Shown piece by piece: positions 45,986-55,305 of a stretch of DNA of 64,000 nt. The notes beneath the pieces are model-generated. The model did not search any database. It was not told the origin of the DNA and worked only from the letters and a program-made list of their open reading frames with translations. This DNA comes from Flavobacterium muglaense. Lineage in GTDB: Bacteria; Bacteroidota; Bacteroidia; Flavobacteriales; Flavobacteriaceae. How positions within the stretch are numbered: position 1 is the stretch's first letter; each line of letters starts with the position of its first letter. The DNA is taken from NCBI RefSeq assembly GCF_014305155.1, contig NZ_JACRUK010000009.1, positions 36,422 to 100,421 on the forward strand. Direction: 5' to 3'. The position numbers and the translations under genes are program-made.

Positions 45986-46227
45986 TTTTTTATTTTTAAT
46001 CCAAAATTTTCTAATTTGTCTAAAATATCAGTTTTATCAAAAGGAGCATGTTCTCTATCCTGTGGAGTTCTCTCTTTTTGATGAAATTCTAAATTTTCTC
46101 CTTGTACAGCTTTATAAAATTTGTATGATGTTAAATTATCAATATGTACTACCATATCTAATGGATATAAATTGTCTATAGCTTCTAACTTAGGCTCTAA
46201 TCCTATCGCATAAAAAAGATAAAACAA
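45982..46227 (-). pseudogene. C-terminal fragment of an unknown protein
   Basis: An 81-codon frame with only a TTG start, reading DMVVHIDNLTSYKFYKAVQG and ending GLKIKK. It overlaps the frame of the upstream protease relic by 38 bases, in another frame, and has a stop just upstream. It looks like the tail of a soluble protein left by a deletion. The family is not recognised. Confidence 0.45.
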
Positions 46228-46477
46228 CTGGGATTTCTAGCACACCATTAATTATTTTACCTGTTGCCATTGCGCTAGCATTCTTTAACTCCATGTCTTG
46301 TAGTTTTTTAGCTAAAGTGGGGTCGTTTTTTAATTGTATTTCTAGCATATCTTGCGTTGCACAAGATCTTTTAGCAGAAATGGCCTGAGCAGCAGGTGTC
46401 GCATCTAAATTCGTTTCATCACTTTGACATGAAAACATAAGGAATACAACACTGGCAGCTAATACTAATTTTTTCAT
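46190..46477 (-). pseudogene. N-terminal fragment of a secreted M43-type metalloprotease
   Basis: The frame has a lipoprotein-type signal (AASVVFLMFSCQSD) and the pro-region typical of flavobacterial M43-like proteases (RSCATQDMLEIQLKNDP, GVLEIPVV). It should continue into a protease domain with HExxH, but after VLEIPVV it runs into foreign sequence (LSFLCDRIRA) and stops. A deletion has joined it to the fragment at 45982-46227. Confidence 0.55.
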
Positions 46478-46951
46478 AATAGGTTTGGTTTTGATTTGTG
46501 GTTTTAAAAATGGTTAATTCATTATTTTGTTAAAATCATTGGCAATAATATACCTTTTTAACTATTATTCAAAATATTCTACTTCAATAGGTAAAAAAAA
46601 TAACAAATACACAACTGCTAGTCATAATGTAAAAAATCCAATCCATTACTAAACAACACTTTAATACTTGACAACTCTATGTCATAAAATCAAAATAAGA
46701 CATTGTTTTATACCATTTTGTTTCATAATACAATAAAACGACAGAAGAAGCAGCATCCCATTGCGACATGAATCCGTGCCTACCAATTAAATACAACAAA
46801 AAAATCCCTCACCATAACCACAAATAGTTGCACCATCAAAACCACGCCAACTCTTTTTGCGTAAGCGCTTAAATTCATTTTCTATCACAATCCACACCCG
46901 CAAATATCAAGAACATTCACATCAGGTGCATTTGTCTATAAATGCTACAAA
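46478..46951. other. Intergenic region between the island and feoAB
   Basis: About 470 bp of AT-rich DNA with no credible gene on either strand and no repeat recognised. It marks the right border of the accessory island. Confidence 0.6.
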
Positions 46952-46967
46952 AATGATAAATATCATT
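46952..46967. promoter_or_regulatory. Candidate metal-regulator box upstream of feoA
   Basis: AATGATA and TATCATT form a perfect 7-2-7 inverted repeat, in a Fur/DtxR-like AATGATAnnTATCATT pattern. It lies 20 bp upstream of the likely -7 box. Confidence 0.55.
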
Positions 46968-46987
46968 CGTTTTTATTTTATAATCCG

Positions 46988-46995
46988 TATTTTTG
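46988..46995 (+). promoter_or_regulatory. -7 box of feoA
   Basis: TATTTTTG 27 bp before the TTG start of feoA. The operator-like palindrome covers the -33 region. Confidence 0.5.
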
Positions 46996-47021
46996 CAATC
47001 TTAATTCAATCTAAATAAGCC

Positions 47022-47261
47022 TTGCGTACCACGATACATTCACTTAAAAAAGGAGAGAAAGCCATTATCAAAGATTTTGATATTGATGTTATTCCGTTAA
47101 AACTACTTGAAATGGGTTGTTTGCCGGGCAATACGGTGGAGTTGTTACAAATAGCTCCCTTTGGCGATCCCTTGTATTTGGATATTAATGGCTCCCATTT
47201 AGCCATTCGTGTTGAAACTGCTGCCGAAATTGAAGTTGAATTGATCAAAATCCAACTTTAA
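47022..47261 (+). CDS. feoA: Ferrous iron transport protein A
   Basis: A 79-residue SH3-like FeoA: DIDVIPLKLLEMGCLPGNTV and GDPLYLDINGSHLAIR are the family marks. The start is TTG at 47022; no ATG allows a full domain. It helps FeoB import Fe(II) and lies 1 bp before feoB. Confidence 0.92.
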   Translation: MRTTIHSLKKGEKAIIKDFDIDVIPLKLLEMGCLPGNTVELLQIAPFGDPLYLDINGSHLAIRVETAAEIEVELIKIQL

Positions 47262-47262
47262 A

Positions 47263-49362
47263 ATGATTAATCAAAATATTAATGTTGCTTTAATAGGGAA
47301 TCCTAATGTAGGTAAAACGTCGGTTTTTAATCAATTGACCGGATTGAACCAACAAGTAGGAAACTATCCTGGAATTACGGTGGAGAAAAAAATTGGGTTT
47401 TGTAAATTACCCAACAATGTTAAGGCAAACATCCTAGATTTACCGGGAACCTATAGCTTGAACGCCAGTTCCATTGATGAGAATGTAGTGATTGAACTGC
47501 TATTGAACAAAAATGATAAATTATACCCTGATGTTGCCCTTGTAGTAACTGATGTTGAAAATCTAAAACGTAATTTATTACTTTTTACACAAATAAAAGA
47601 CCTTGAAATCCCTACCATCCTAGTCATTAACATGGCCGACAGAATGGAACACAAAGGGATCTCGCTGGATATTCCGTATCTGGAAGAACACCTCAAAACT
47701 AAAATTGCTTTAGTAAGTTCGCGCAAAGGTTTTGGTATAGATGCCTTAAAAAAACTAATTGTTACGTACAAAACCATTTCAAGCGAGCCTTGCCTAAATG
47801 CTTCAGTAATTGATCCTGATTATTTTGACAGCTTACGCAAAGCTTTCCCGGGACAATTGTTGTATAAATTATGGTTAGTTATCACCCAAGACGTAAACTT
47901 CTTGAACTTAGAACGAAAAGAAATTCACAGCTCGTTTACTAAATCCCATTCTGACTTAAAACGCTTACAGCAAAAAGAAACCATCAAAAGGTATCAGTTT
48001 ATCAACGACACTTTAAAAGTAGGTTTGAAAGTAGATGCTACAGTAGCCAAAGATTTTCGCTCAAAACTGGACCGTGTCTTGACACACAAAGTTTGGGGTT
48101 ATGTCATATTTTTTGCTATTTTATTTATCATTTTTCAGTCTATTTTCGAATGGTCCAAAATCCCTATGGACTTTATTGACAGCAGTTTTGCATCTCTAAG
48201 CAGTTGGGCTAACGAAAACTTACCTTCAGGCGTATTGACAAATTTGATTTCGCAAGGAATCATTCCTGGCATTGGAGGAATCTTAATTTTTATTCCGCAA
48301 ATTGCCTTTTTGTTCCTTTTTATCTCCATTCTAGAAGAAAGTGGCTATATGAGCCGTGTGGTTTTTTTAATGGATAAAATCATGCGAAAATTTGGTTTGT
48401 CCGGTAAAAGTGTGGTGCCTTTAATCTCTGGAACAGCTTGTGCTATTCCGGCAATTATGGCCACACGTAATATCGAGAACTGGAAAGAACGCTTAATCAC
48501 AATATTAGTAACACCTTTTACGACTTGCTCTGCAAGGTTGCCTGTTTACGCTATTATTATTGCGCTTGTAATTCCGGATCAATATGTTCTTGGAATCTTT
48601 AATTTACAAGGATTAACCTTGATGTTACTCTATTTATTAGGTTTCGGAATGGCGATATTCTCAGCTTATGTTTTAAACAAAGTAATGAAAATCAAGGGTA
48701 AAACCTTTTTTGTGGTCGAAATGCCCAATTACAAATTGCCTATGTTTAAAAATGTAGCGATTAATGTGGTCGAGAAAACCAAAGCGTTTGTTTTTGGAGC
48801 TGGAAAAATAATCTTGGCTATTTCAATTATTTTATGGTTCTTGGCTTCTTATGGTCCTGGTAAAAACTTTAAAAATGCCGACCAAATCATCCAGTCAAAA
48901 GCTGAAAACAAAGCCTTACCTGCTCTAGAACTTGAAAACAAGATTGCCTCCTATAAATTGGAGAACTCGTATATTGGAATCATGGGTAAAGCCATTGAAC
49001 CTGCTATTTCGCCGTTGGGTTACGACTGGAAAATAGGAATTGCTATCATCAGTTCATTTGCCGCAAGAGAAGTATTTGTGGGTACACTTGCCACTATTTA
49101 CAGTGTGGGCGGAACGGATAATGAAGATACTATTAAAAATAAAATGGCCGCCGAAATCAATCCTGAAACGGGAAATAAAATATTTAATTTTGCCTCAGGA
49201 GTTTCATTGTTACTGTTTTATGCCTTTGCCTTGCAGTGCGCGAGTACGCTGGCGATAACTAAAAAAGAAACCAACTCTTGGAAATGGCCTGTAGGACAAT
49301 TGATTTTCATGAGCGGTTTTGCTTACCTATTGGCTTTATTAGCCTATCAAATTTTAAAATAA
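47263..49362 (+). CDS. feoB: Ferrous iron transporter B
   Basis: A 699-residue inner-membrane protein. The N-terminal G domain has GNPNVGKTS (about residue 11), DLPGTYS, and NMAD, and hydrolyses GTP; residues about 270-699 form the membrane channel with the Gate signatures (ISGTACAIPAIMATR and SSFAAREVFVGTLATIY). It imports Fe(II). The 3' neighbour is a short Feo-associated protein. Regulated presumably by the palindrome in front of feoA. Confidence 0.98.
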   Translation: MINQNINVALIGNPNVGKTSVFNQLTGLNQQVGNYPGITVEKKIGFCKLPNNVKANILDLPGTYSLNASSIDENVVIELLLNKNDKLYPDVALVVTDVENLKRNLLLFTQIKDLEIPTILVINMADRMEHKGISLDIPYLEEHLKTKIALVSSRKGFGIDALKKLIVTYKTISSEPCLNASVIDPDYFDSLRKAFPGQLLYKLWLVITQDVNFLNLERKEIHSSFTKSHSDLKRLQQKETIKRYQFINDTLKVGLKVDATVAKDFRSKLDRVLTHKVWGYVIFFAILFIIFQSIFEWSKIPMDFIDSSFASLSSWANENLPSGVLTNLISQGIIPGIGGILIFIPQIAFLFLFISILEESGYMSRVVFLMDKIMRKFGLSGKSVVPLISGTACAIPAIMATRNIENWKERLITILVTPFTTCSARLPVYAIIIALVIPDQYVLGIFNLQGLTLMLLYLLGFGMAIFSAYVLNKVMKIKGKTFFVVEMPNYKLPMFKNVAINVVEKTKAFVFGAGKIILAISIILWFLASYGPGKNFKNADQIIQSKAENKALPALELENKIASYKLENSYIGIMGKAIEPAISPLGYDWKIGIAIISSFAAREVFVGTLATIYSVGGTDNEDTIKNKMAAEINPETGNKIFNFASGVSLLLFYAFALQCASTLAITKKETNSWKWPVGQLIFMSGFAYLLALLAYQILK

Positions 49363-49368
49363 AGAATC

Positions 49369-49494
49369 ATGGTACAAGAAATTATAGCCTTTGTAATTCT
49401 AGCCGTAGCAGTGGGGTTTTTAATTAAAAAGTATTTTTTTAAGAAAAAGAAAACAGATAAAAGCTGTGGAACCGATGATTGTGGTTGCCATTAA
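49369..49494 (+). CDS. FeoB-associated Cys-rich membrane protein
   Basis: A 41-residue peptide with one membrane segment (IIAFVILAVAVGFLI) followed by a Lys-rich stretch and the Cys-rich end SCGTDDCGCH. It begins 6 bp after feoB, matching the short Feo-associated family. Its role in Feo assembly or iron sensing is unknown. Confidence 0.9.
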   Translation: MVQEIIAFVILAVAVGFLIKKYFFKKKKTDKSCGTDDCGCH

Positions 49495-49515
49495 AAACAG
49501 CCAATTATAACCCAC

Positions 49516-49557
49516 AAAAAACGCAAAGCAGTTCAATACTACTTTGCGTTTTTTTTA
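49516..49557. terminator. Bidirectional terminator
   Basis: AAACGCAAAG and CTTTGCGTTT around an 11-base loop with A and T tracts on both sides, between the feo operon and a convergent gene. Confidence 0.85.
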
Positions 49558-49578
49558 TGCTGTTGCAAAAAAACAAGT

Positions 49579-50244
49579 TTAGTTCAAACCTGATTTTACA
49601 TTTTGCAAATTGATGATTTTTTGACGTTGTTGCTCGATTTCAACTGCTTTGTTCTCCATCAACTTGATGTTGTCTTGAATATCTTGCTCGCTGTCTTTAA
49701 TTAAATCTTTTGCTTTTTTAATGTTCTTTTCTAATTTTTCAGAATCCTTAGCTAGGTTTTTCTTGTCTTTCTCCAGTTCGTCTAACACTTTGTTTTCTGA
49801 TTTTAGAATCTCTTCCATTCCATTAGCAGTTGCTTTTACAGCCACATCTCTTACAATGTTTGCCGCATAATCAAATTTTCTAGCGTCATAAGCATTGTCA
49901 AGAAACAAACCACCTAAGTTAAAAAAAGCGGTGTAGTTGTACCCATTGTCTGCTTTTGAGATAATCTGGTGTATGTCCACCGTATTAGAGCTTATTTCAC
50001 CAATTGTAGCATCATCTAAGAAAAACTCATCAGATCTTTTGATCTTCGTTTTCTTTCCTTTAAAAGGCTTCATTACATCCTTCACAGCATCCTCAACGTT
50101 ATCTTCAGATACGTTTGCTATAAAAACAGTAATACCCGGCTGTGCCCCTTTACTCATTTCTTGAGTTATTGCAACTGGTGTTATGTTTTGAGAATACCCA
50201 AAACTAATAGAGAATAAGGCGATAAATGCGATTTTGTATTTCAT
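49579..50244 (-). CDS. Periplasmic coiled-coil protein
   Basis: A 221-residue protein with a signal peptide (FIALFSISFGYSQ), a globular first half and a long heptad-rich coiled coil (about residues 145-215: ENKVLDELEKDKKNLAKDSE, then KLEKNIKKAKDLI). No family is recognised. It may be an envelope scaffold. It lies downstream of the DtxR-like regulator, 54 bp apart, on the same strand. Confidence 0.75.
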   Translation of the reverse strand: MKYKIAFIALFSISFGYSQNITPVAITQEMSKGAQPGITVFIANVSEDNVEDAVKDVMKPFKGKKTKIKRSDEFFLDDATIGEISSNTVDIHQIISKADNGYNYTAFFNLGGLFLDNAYDARKFDYAANIVRDVAVKATANGMEEILKSENKVLDELEKDKKNLAKDSEKLEKNIKKAKDLIKDSEQDIQDNIKLMENKAVEIEQQRQKIINLQNVKSGLN

Positions 50245-50298
50245 GGTTTTTATTTGTTTATTTTATACTTATAAGGTACAAAAATACGACGATATTTC

Positions 50299-50952
50299 CT
50301 AATTTATCTTCACAAATAAATTAGAAGCGATTTTATTGGAAATAGACAGCGATTTCCCATCAACGTTGATTCTAACCGATTGGTCAAAAGTTTCTTTAGC
50401 AATAATTTCGATCTTTGACCCCAAAGCAATTTCTTGTTTGTCCAAGTACTTTAAAAACTCTGATGAGGTGTCTTTTACGCCTACGCAAATACCTTTTTGG
50501 TGTACTAAAAGTTCCGAAAGCAGCTGTTTTTCGATTTTAAAAATTTCCCCTTGATCGTTTGGGATGGGATCACCATGAGGATCTTCGGTAGGATTGCCTA
50601 AGAAGTCATCTAGTTTATTAATCAATTTCTCTGATTTGATGTGTTCTAGTTGCTCAGCAATGTCATGCACCTCATCCCAAGAAAAATCGAGTTTTTCAAC
50701 TAAAAAAACTTCCCATAGACGGTGTTTACGTACGATCATCTTGGCGGCGAGTTTGCCCGGTTCGGTCAAGGAAACGCCTTGGTATTTTTTATAATTAACC
50801 AAGTCTTTTTCGGCTAGTTTTTTTAGCATGTCCGTAACAGATGAGGCTTTGGTCTCCATCATTTCGGCAATGGCGTTGGTGCTCACATCGGCATTCGAAA
50901 CTACGGTGAGATGGTATATGGCTTTTAGATAATTTTCTTCGGATAGTGTCAT
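50299..50952 (-). CDS. DtxR/MntR-family metal-dependent transcriptional regulator
   Basis: A 217-residue regulator with an N-terminal winged helix (AIAEMMETKASSVTDMLKKL, about residues 25-45), a dimerisation and metal-binding domain (about 60-140; HRLWEVFLVEKL, DEVHDIAEQLEH) and a FeoA-like C-terminal SH3 domain (about 150-217). It senses Mn or Fe and represses uptake genes. The neighbouring Nramp transporter is the probable target, through the TTTAGA...TCTAAA palindrome. Manganese or iron specificity cannot be decided. Confidence 0.92.
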   Translation of the reverse strand: MTLSEENYLKAIYHLTVVSNADVSTNAIAEMMETKASSVTDMLKKLAEKDLVNYKKYQGVSLTEPGKLAAKMIVRKHRLWEVFLVEKLDFSWDEVHDIAEQLEHIKSEKLINKLDDFLGNPTEDPHGDPIPNDQGEIFKIEKQLLSELLVHQKGICVGVKDTSSEFLKYLDKQEIALGSKIEIIAKETFDQSVRINVDGKSLSISNKIASNLFVKIN

Positions 50953-50967
50953 TGTTCTTGTTGTTTT

Positions 50968-51045
50968 AGCCCTGATTGCAGCGGCATCCTTGCTCTTTTT
51001 TCTTTAAAAAGAGCAAGATATAGCGGAAAGCAGGAAATAGCTCCT
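50968..51045 (+). repeat. Dispersed hairpin repeat, family A copy 2
   Basis: AGCCCTGATTGCAGCGGCAT, a variable CTCTTTTTTC...AAAAAGAG stem and GCAGGAAATAGCTCCT match 9315-9391 in layout and flanking bases. It fills the gap between the Nramp and MntR-like genes. Confidence 0.75.
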
Positions 51046-51049
51046 AATA

Positions 51050-52921
51050 CTATTCTTTGATAATTAATAACGGAATTGAAATTTTATGTCTCAATTTATC
51101 TACGGTAGTTCCAAAAATCAAATCCTTGAAACCCGTATGCCCGTGCGTTCCCATGACTAGAATATCAAAATTACCATCGTTTATAATGGTTGGAATGACT
51201 TTATTGGGTTTTCCAAAGCCAAGCTGAGTGGTTACTTTGAACCCTTTGGCGGTGAGTATTTCTTTGTATTCTTCTAATAGTTTTTCGTCAACCAAGGTTT
51301 CATGATCGTCTATGTTTTCTCCGTACATGAGGGCTCCCACGGTTTCTACAATATGAATTAAGGTATAATTAGCAGCTTCACCTCCTAGTTCAAAAGCACT
51401 ATTTAATGCCACTTCATCGGCAGTAGAAAAATCAACTGAAACGGCAATATTTTTCTTGGTATAACTTTCTGATTTTGAAAAACGCAGCTTCAGATTGTGC
51501 GGAGAGTGGTTCTGGAAGTCGGCTTTAGATTTCGATATAAAAGGTTTGATTACAATATACAGCAGCAAAATAAGGAAGCTGAACGCCAATGGAACCACGG
51601 TAAGCCATAGCACGATAGGATTCTCTGACGCTTCAAGCCAGCCTGTGATTTCGTCAAGTACTAATTTTCCGTTCAGAATGACAATGATACTAGCCACAAT
51701 CCAAGAGGCAATTTGTGTCCATTTACCTATGTGGAATCCTTTCATTTTTGATTTATCGCTTACAAAATGAATCAACGGAATAATGGCAAATCCCAACTGC
51801 AAACTTAAGATTACCTGACTAAAAATTAATAATTTTCCGGTTACGCCTTCGCCAAAAATTGTAATCACAATAACGGCTGGAACGATCGCAATTAATCGTG
51901 TAATGATGCGGCGCACCCAAGGTTGGATTCTTAAATTCAAATAGCCTTCCATAATTATTTGTCCTGCTAATGTTCCTGTTATTGTCGAACTTTGTCCTGC
52001 AGCAATTAAGGCTACTGCAAACAATATAGGTGCCCATTTTGTACCCAGTAAAGGTTGTAAAAATTTATGAGCATCTTGAATTTCGGCGACATTATGCATC
52101 CCGACCTTATAAAACGTGGCTGCAGCCAAAATTAAAATGGCGGCGTTCACAAAAAAAGCAAGGTTTAAGGCAATAGTCGAATCGATAAAATTATACTTCA
52201 AAGCCTGTTTGATTCCGGCGGTAGTTCTATCAAATTTTCTGGTTTGCACCAAAGAGGAATGCAGGTACAAATTGTGTGGCATCACGGTAGCACCAATGAT
52301 ACCAATGGCGATGTATAACGCAGTTTCATTAGGCATGGTAGGAATTAATCCTAACATTACTTTATCTAACTCAGGTTGAGCAAAGAACATTTCGAATACA
52401 AACGAAACTCCAATTACCAGAACCAAAGCAATGATAAAGGCTTCCATTTTTCGTATCCCTTTATTGATTAAAAACAGCAATAGAAAGGTATCTAGAACCG
52501 TAATCATCACCCCTTCAATCAACGGAATATCAAACAACAAATTAATACCTATTGCCATACCCAAAACCTCTGCTAAATCACAGGCAGCAATAGCAATTTC
52601 GGCTAAGAAATACAAAATGTAATTGATAAAAGGAGAATAGGTCTCTCGAGAGGCTTGCGCTAAATCGCGCTGGGTTACAATTCCTAGTCGTGCACTTAAA
52701 CTTTGTAAAAGCAACGCCATGATGTTACTCATTAATAAAACCCAAAGTAAAGAATACCCAAATTGGCTACCCCCAGCAAGGTCTGTCGCCCAGTTTCCAG
52801 GGTCCATATATCCTACACTTATTAAGTATGCAGGGCCAAAAAAGGCTAATATTTTACGAAAAACCGACTTCTTATTCTGAGTGGAAACCGACTGGTTTAC
52901 CTCTTCTAACGACTTACCCAT
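51050..52921 (-). CDS. Nramp metal transporter fused to a universal stress protein domain
   Basis: A 623-residue protein. Residues 1 to about 445 are an Nramp Mn2+/Fe2+:H+ symporter with GYMDPGNWATDLAGG (metal ligands Asp40 and Asn43) and MPHNLYLHS (about 215). From about 475 is a UspA domain with an ATP-type motif, GTHGHTGFKDLIFGTTVDKL (about 590-609). The usual Nramp is about 430-450 residues, so the tail is an added ligand-sensing module. It lies next to the DtxR-like regulator and divergent from the TonB receptor. Confidence 0.95.
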   Translation of the reverse strand: MGKSLEEVNQSVSTQNKKSVFRKILAFFGPAYLISVGYMDPGNWATDLAGGSQFGYSLLWVLLMSNIMALLLQSLSARLGIVTQRDLAQASRETYSPFINYILYFLAEIAIAACDLAEVLGMAIGINLLFDIPLIEGVMITVLDTFLLLFLINKGIRKMEAFIIALVLVIGVSFVFEMFFAQPELDKVMLGLIPTMPNETALYIAIGIIGATVMPHNLYLHSSLVQTRKFDRTTAGIKQALKYNFIDSTIALNLAFFVNAAILILAAATFYKVGMHNVAEIQDAHKFLQPLLGTKWAPILFAVALIAAGQSSTITGTLAGQIIMEGYLNLRIQPWVRRIITRLIAIVPAVIVITIFGEGVTGKLLIFSQVILSLQLGFAIIPLIHFVSDKSKMKGFHIGKWTQIASWIVASIIVILNGKLVLDEITGWLEASENPIVLWLTVVPLAFSFLILLLYIVIKPFISKSKADFQNHSPHNLKLRFSKSESYTKKNIAVSVDFSTADEVALNSAFELGGEAANYTLIHIVETVGALMYGENIDDHETLVDEKLLEEYKEILTAKGFKVTTQLGFGKPNKVIPTIINDGNFDILVMGTHGHTGFKDLIFGTTVDKLRHKISIPLLIIKE

Positions 52922-52977
52922 TTGATAACTATTTGAGACAAATATAATTATGTTTTTTTGTTATATCAAATATAATT

Positions 52978-52993
52978 TTTAGATTTGTCTAAA
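52978..52993. promoter_or_regulatory. Candidate DtxR/MntR-type operator
   Basis: TTTAGATTTGTCTAAA is a perfect 6-4-6 palindrome between the Nramp and TonB receptor start codons. It resembles DtxR-type TTAGG...CCTAA boxes and could serve both promoters. Confidence 0.55.
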
Positions 52994-53025
52994 TTTAAAA
53001 TTAACTACAACCTAAAAAATATATT

Positions 53026-55278
53026 TTGAAAACCTTTAAATTAGCTTGTTTCCTATTGTTGACAAGCTTTTCCTTTGCGCAAACAAGCTTAAAAGGAACA
53101 ATTACCGCTGATGGTATGCCGCTTCCACAAGCGAACATTTTAATAAAAAAAGCATCAAAATCTATAGTAACTGATACCAATGGAAATTATTTTATAAAAG
53201 ATTTAATAGCTGGGGATTATGAAATTGCAGTTTCATACACTGGTTTTCGAACAGAGAAAAGAAATTTCACATTAATTGATAGCACAGAAACCGTTCTTGA
53301 TTTTAAACTAAGAGAAAATAATACGCTGGATGAAGTAGTGATTACAGGAACTTTAAAGCCTGTTAGTCGTTTAGAAAGTGCTGTGCCAGTGGAAGTATAC
53401 AAACCTACCTTTTTCAAAAAAAATCCTACTGCCAATGTTTTTGAGGCATTGCAGAATGTAAATGGTGTTCGCCCGCAACTGAATTGTAATATTTGCAATA
53501 CGGGAGATATCCATATCAACGGACTTGAAGGCCCTTATACTTTGGTGTTGATTGATGGAATGCCCATTGTTAGTGGTTTATCTACCGTTTATGGTTTGTC
53601 TGGGATTCCGAATTCACTTTTGGAACGCATCGAAATCGTAAAAGGTCCTGCTTCTTCACTTTACGGTAGCGAGGCTGTGGGAGGCTTGATCAATATTATA
53701 ACCAAAAATCCAACCAATGCGCCCGTGTTTTCGGTAGATTCTTTTATTACGGATTGGGGTGAACTTAATGTAGACTTAGGCTTTAAAGAGAATGTGGGAA
53801 AAGCAGCCTCGGTTTTAACGGGTGTGAATTACTTTAATTATAGCAATCCTGTTGACAACAATAATGATAATTTCACTGATTTGACTTTACAAGATCGTGT
53901 TTCGGTTTTTCAAAAATGGAATTTCAATCGAAAAAGCAATAAACTATTATCCCTTGCAGGACGTTTTTTCTATGAAGACCGTTGGGGAGGTGAGTTGCAA
54001 TGGAACAAAGGATATCGTGGTGGCAATGAAGTATACGGAGAAAGTATTTACACTAAACGTTGGGAATTGCTAGGTGCCTATGAATTGCCTACGGTGGAGA
54101 AAATGCGTTTCAGTTTTTCATATACAGATCATGATCAAAATTCAGTTTATGGAGATGTTCCTTTCCTTGCCAAACAACGCATTGGTTTTGGACAACTGAC
54201 TTGGGACAAAAAAATCAATAAGCACGATTTGCTTTTTGGAACTGCGATGCGTTATCAATATTACGATGACAACACCACCGCAACAGTAAACGAAGATGTC
54301 AATTGGATTCCGAGTTTATTTGTTCAAGACGAAATCGCTTTTAATGACAAACACAAAATATTGCTGGGAGCGCGTTACGATTACAATGACAATCACGGCC
54401 ATATTTTTACACCTAGATTTGCTTACAAATGGAAAGTAAACGAAAATAACATCGTCCGTTTCAACACCGGAACAGGTTTTAGAATTGTGAATCTTTTTAC
54501 CGAAGAGCACGCCGCTTTAACTGGATCTAGAGATGTCATAGTACTCGAAGAATTGAAACCAGAACGTTCTTTTAATGTGAACTTGAACTACCTCAAAAAA
54601 ATATACACGAGCAACGGAAACTTCATCGGTCTTGAAACTACGGCTTGGTACACGCGATTTAGTAACTCGATTATCCCGGATTATGATACCAATCCCAACC
54701 AAATTATCTACAAAAACTTAGATGGTCATGCTGTTACAAAAGGGATTAGTACCAATCTTGATTTTGTTTTCAACAATGGTTTGAAGATGATTCTAGGGGC
54801 AACTTATATGGATGTATCCAAAACAGAAAATGAGGTTACAACACAACAAATTTTGACCGAAAAATTCTCGGCTACTTGGGCAATTTCGTACCGAATCAAT
54901 AAATTATTTCTAGATGTTGATTACACCGGAAATATTTATGGACCGATGCGATTGCCACTTTTGGGAGATTTAGATCCGCGTAGTGAATACTCCCCAACTT
55001 GGAGCATTCAAAACATTCAATTTACATTCAATAAATTCAAGAATATCGAAATCTATGGCGGTGTGAAGAACTTGTTAAATTGGACACCAAACAAAGGAAA
55101 CCCGTTTATCATTGCCAGAGCTAACGATCCATTTGATAAAAACGTACAATTTGACGGTAGTGGCAATGTACAAGCAACTCCTGATAATCCGTATGCACTA
55201 ACTTTTGACCCCGGTTATGTGTATGGGCCTAATCAAGGAATTCGTACTTTCATTGGATTACGTTATACGTTGAAGTAA
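53026..55278 (+). CDS. TonB-dependent receptor, probable metal-uptake receptor
   Basis: A 750-residue outer-membrane barrel. Residues 1-19 are a signal peptide; about 20-100 is a carboxypeptidase-like regulatory domain (TNGNYFIKDLIAGDY); DEVVITGTL is near the TonB box; the plug (about 115-225) carries the Cys pair CNIC (154, 157) followed by DIHINGLEGPYTLVLIDG; the rest is a barrel ending in FIGLRYTLK. The start is TTG; a later ATG would delete the signal. Divergent from an Nramp gene with a shared palindrome, so it probably imports a transition-metal chelate. The ligand is unknown. Confidence 0.93.
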   Translation: MKTFKLACFLLLTSFSFAQTSLKGTITADGMPLPQANILIKKASKSIVTDTNGNYFIKDLIAGDYEIAVSYTGFRTEKRNFTLIDSTETVLDFKLRENNTLDEVVITGTLKPVSRLESAVPVEVYKPTFFKKNPTANVFEALQNVNGVRPQLNCNICNTGDIHINGLEGPYTLVLIDGMPIVSGLSTVYGLSGIPNSLLERIEIVKGPASSLYGSEAVGGLINIITKNPTNAPVFSVDSFITDWGELNVDLGFKENVGKAASVLTGVNYFNYSNPVDNNNDNFTDLTLQDRVSVFQKWNFNRKSNKLLSLAGRFFYEDRWGGELQWNKGYRGGNEVYGESIYTKRWELLGAYELPTVEKMRFSFSYTDHDQNSVYGDVPFLAKQRIGFGQLTWDKKINKHDLLFGTAMRYQYYDDNTTATVNEDVNWIPSLFVQDEIAFNDKHKILLGARYDYNDNHGHIFTPRFAYKWKVNENNIVRFNTGTGFRIVNLFTEEHAALTGSRDVIVLEELKPERSFNVNLNYLKKIYTSNGNFIGLETTAWYTRFSNSIIPDYDTNPNQIIYKNLDGHAVTKGISTNLDFVFNNGLKMILGATYMDVSKTENEVTTQQILTEKFSATWAISYRINKLFLDVDYTGNIYGPMRLPLLGDLDPRSEYSPTWSIQNIQFTFNKFKNIEIYGGVKNLLNWTPNKGNPFIIARANDPFDKNVQFDGSGNVQATPDNPYALTFDPGYVYGPNQGIRTFIGLRYTLK

Positions 55279-55305
55279 TTTTTTACAATATATAATTTTA
55301 TAATT

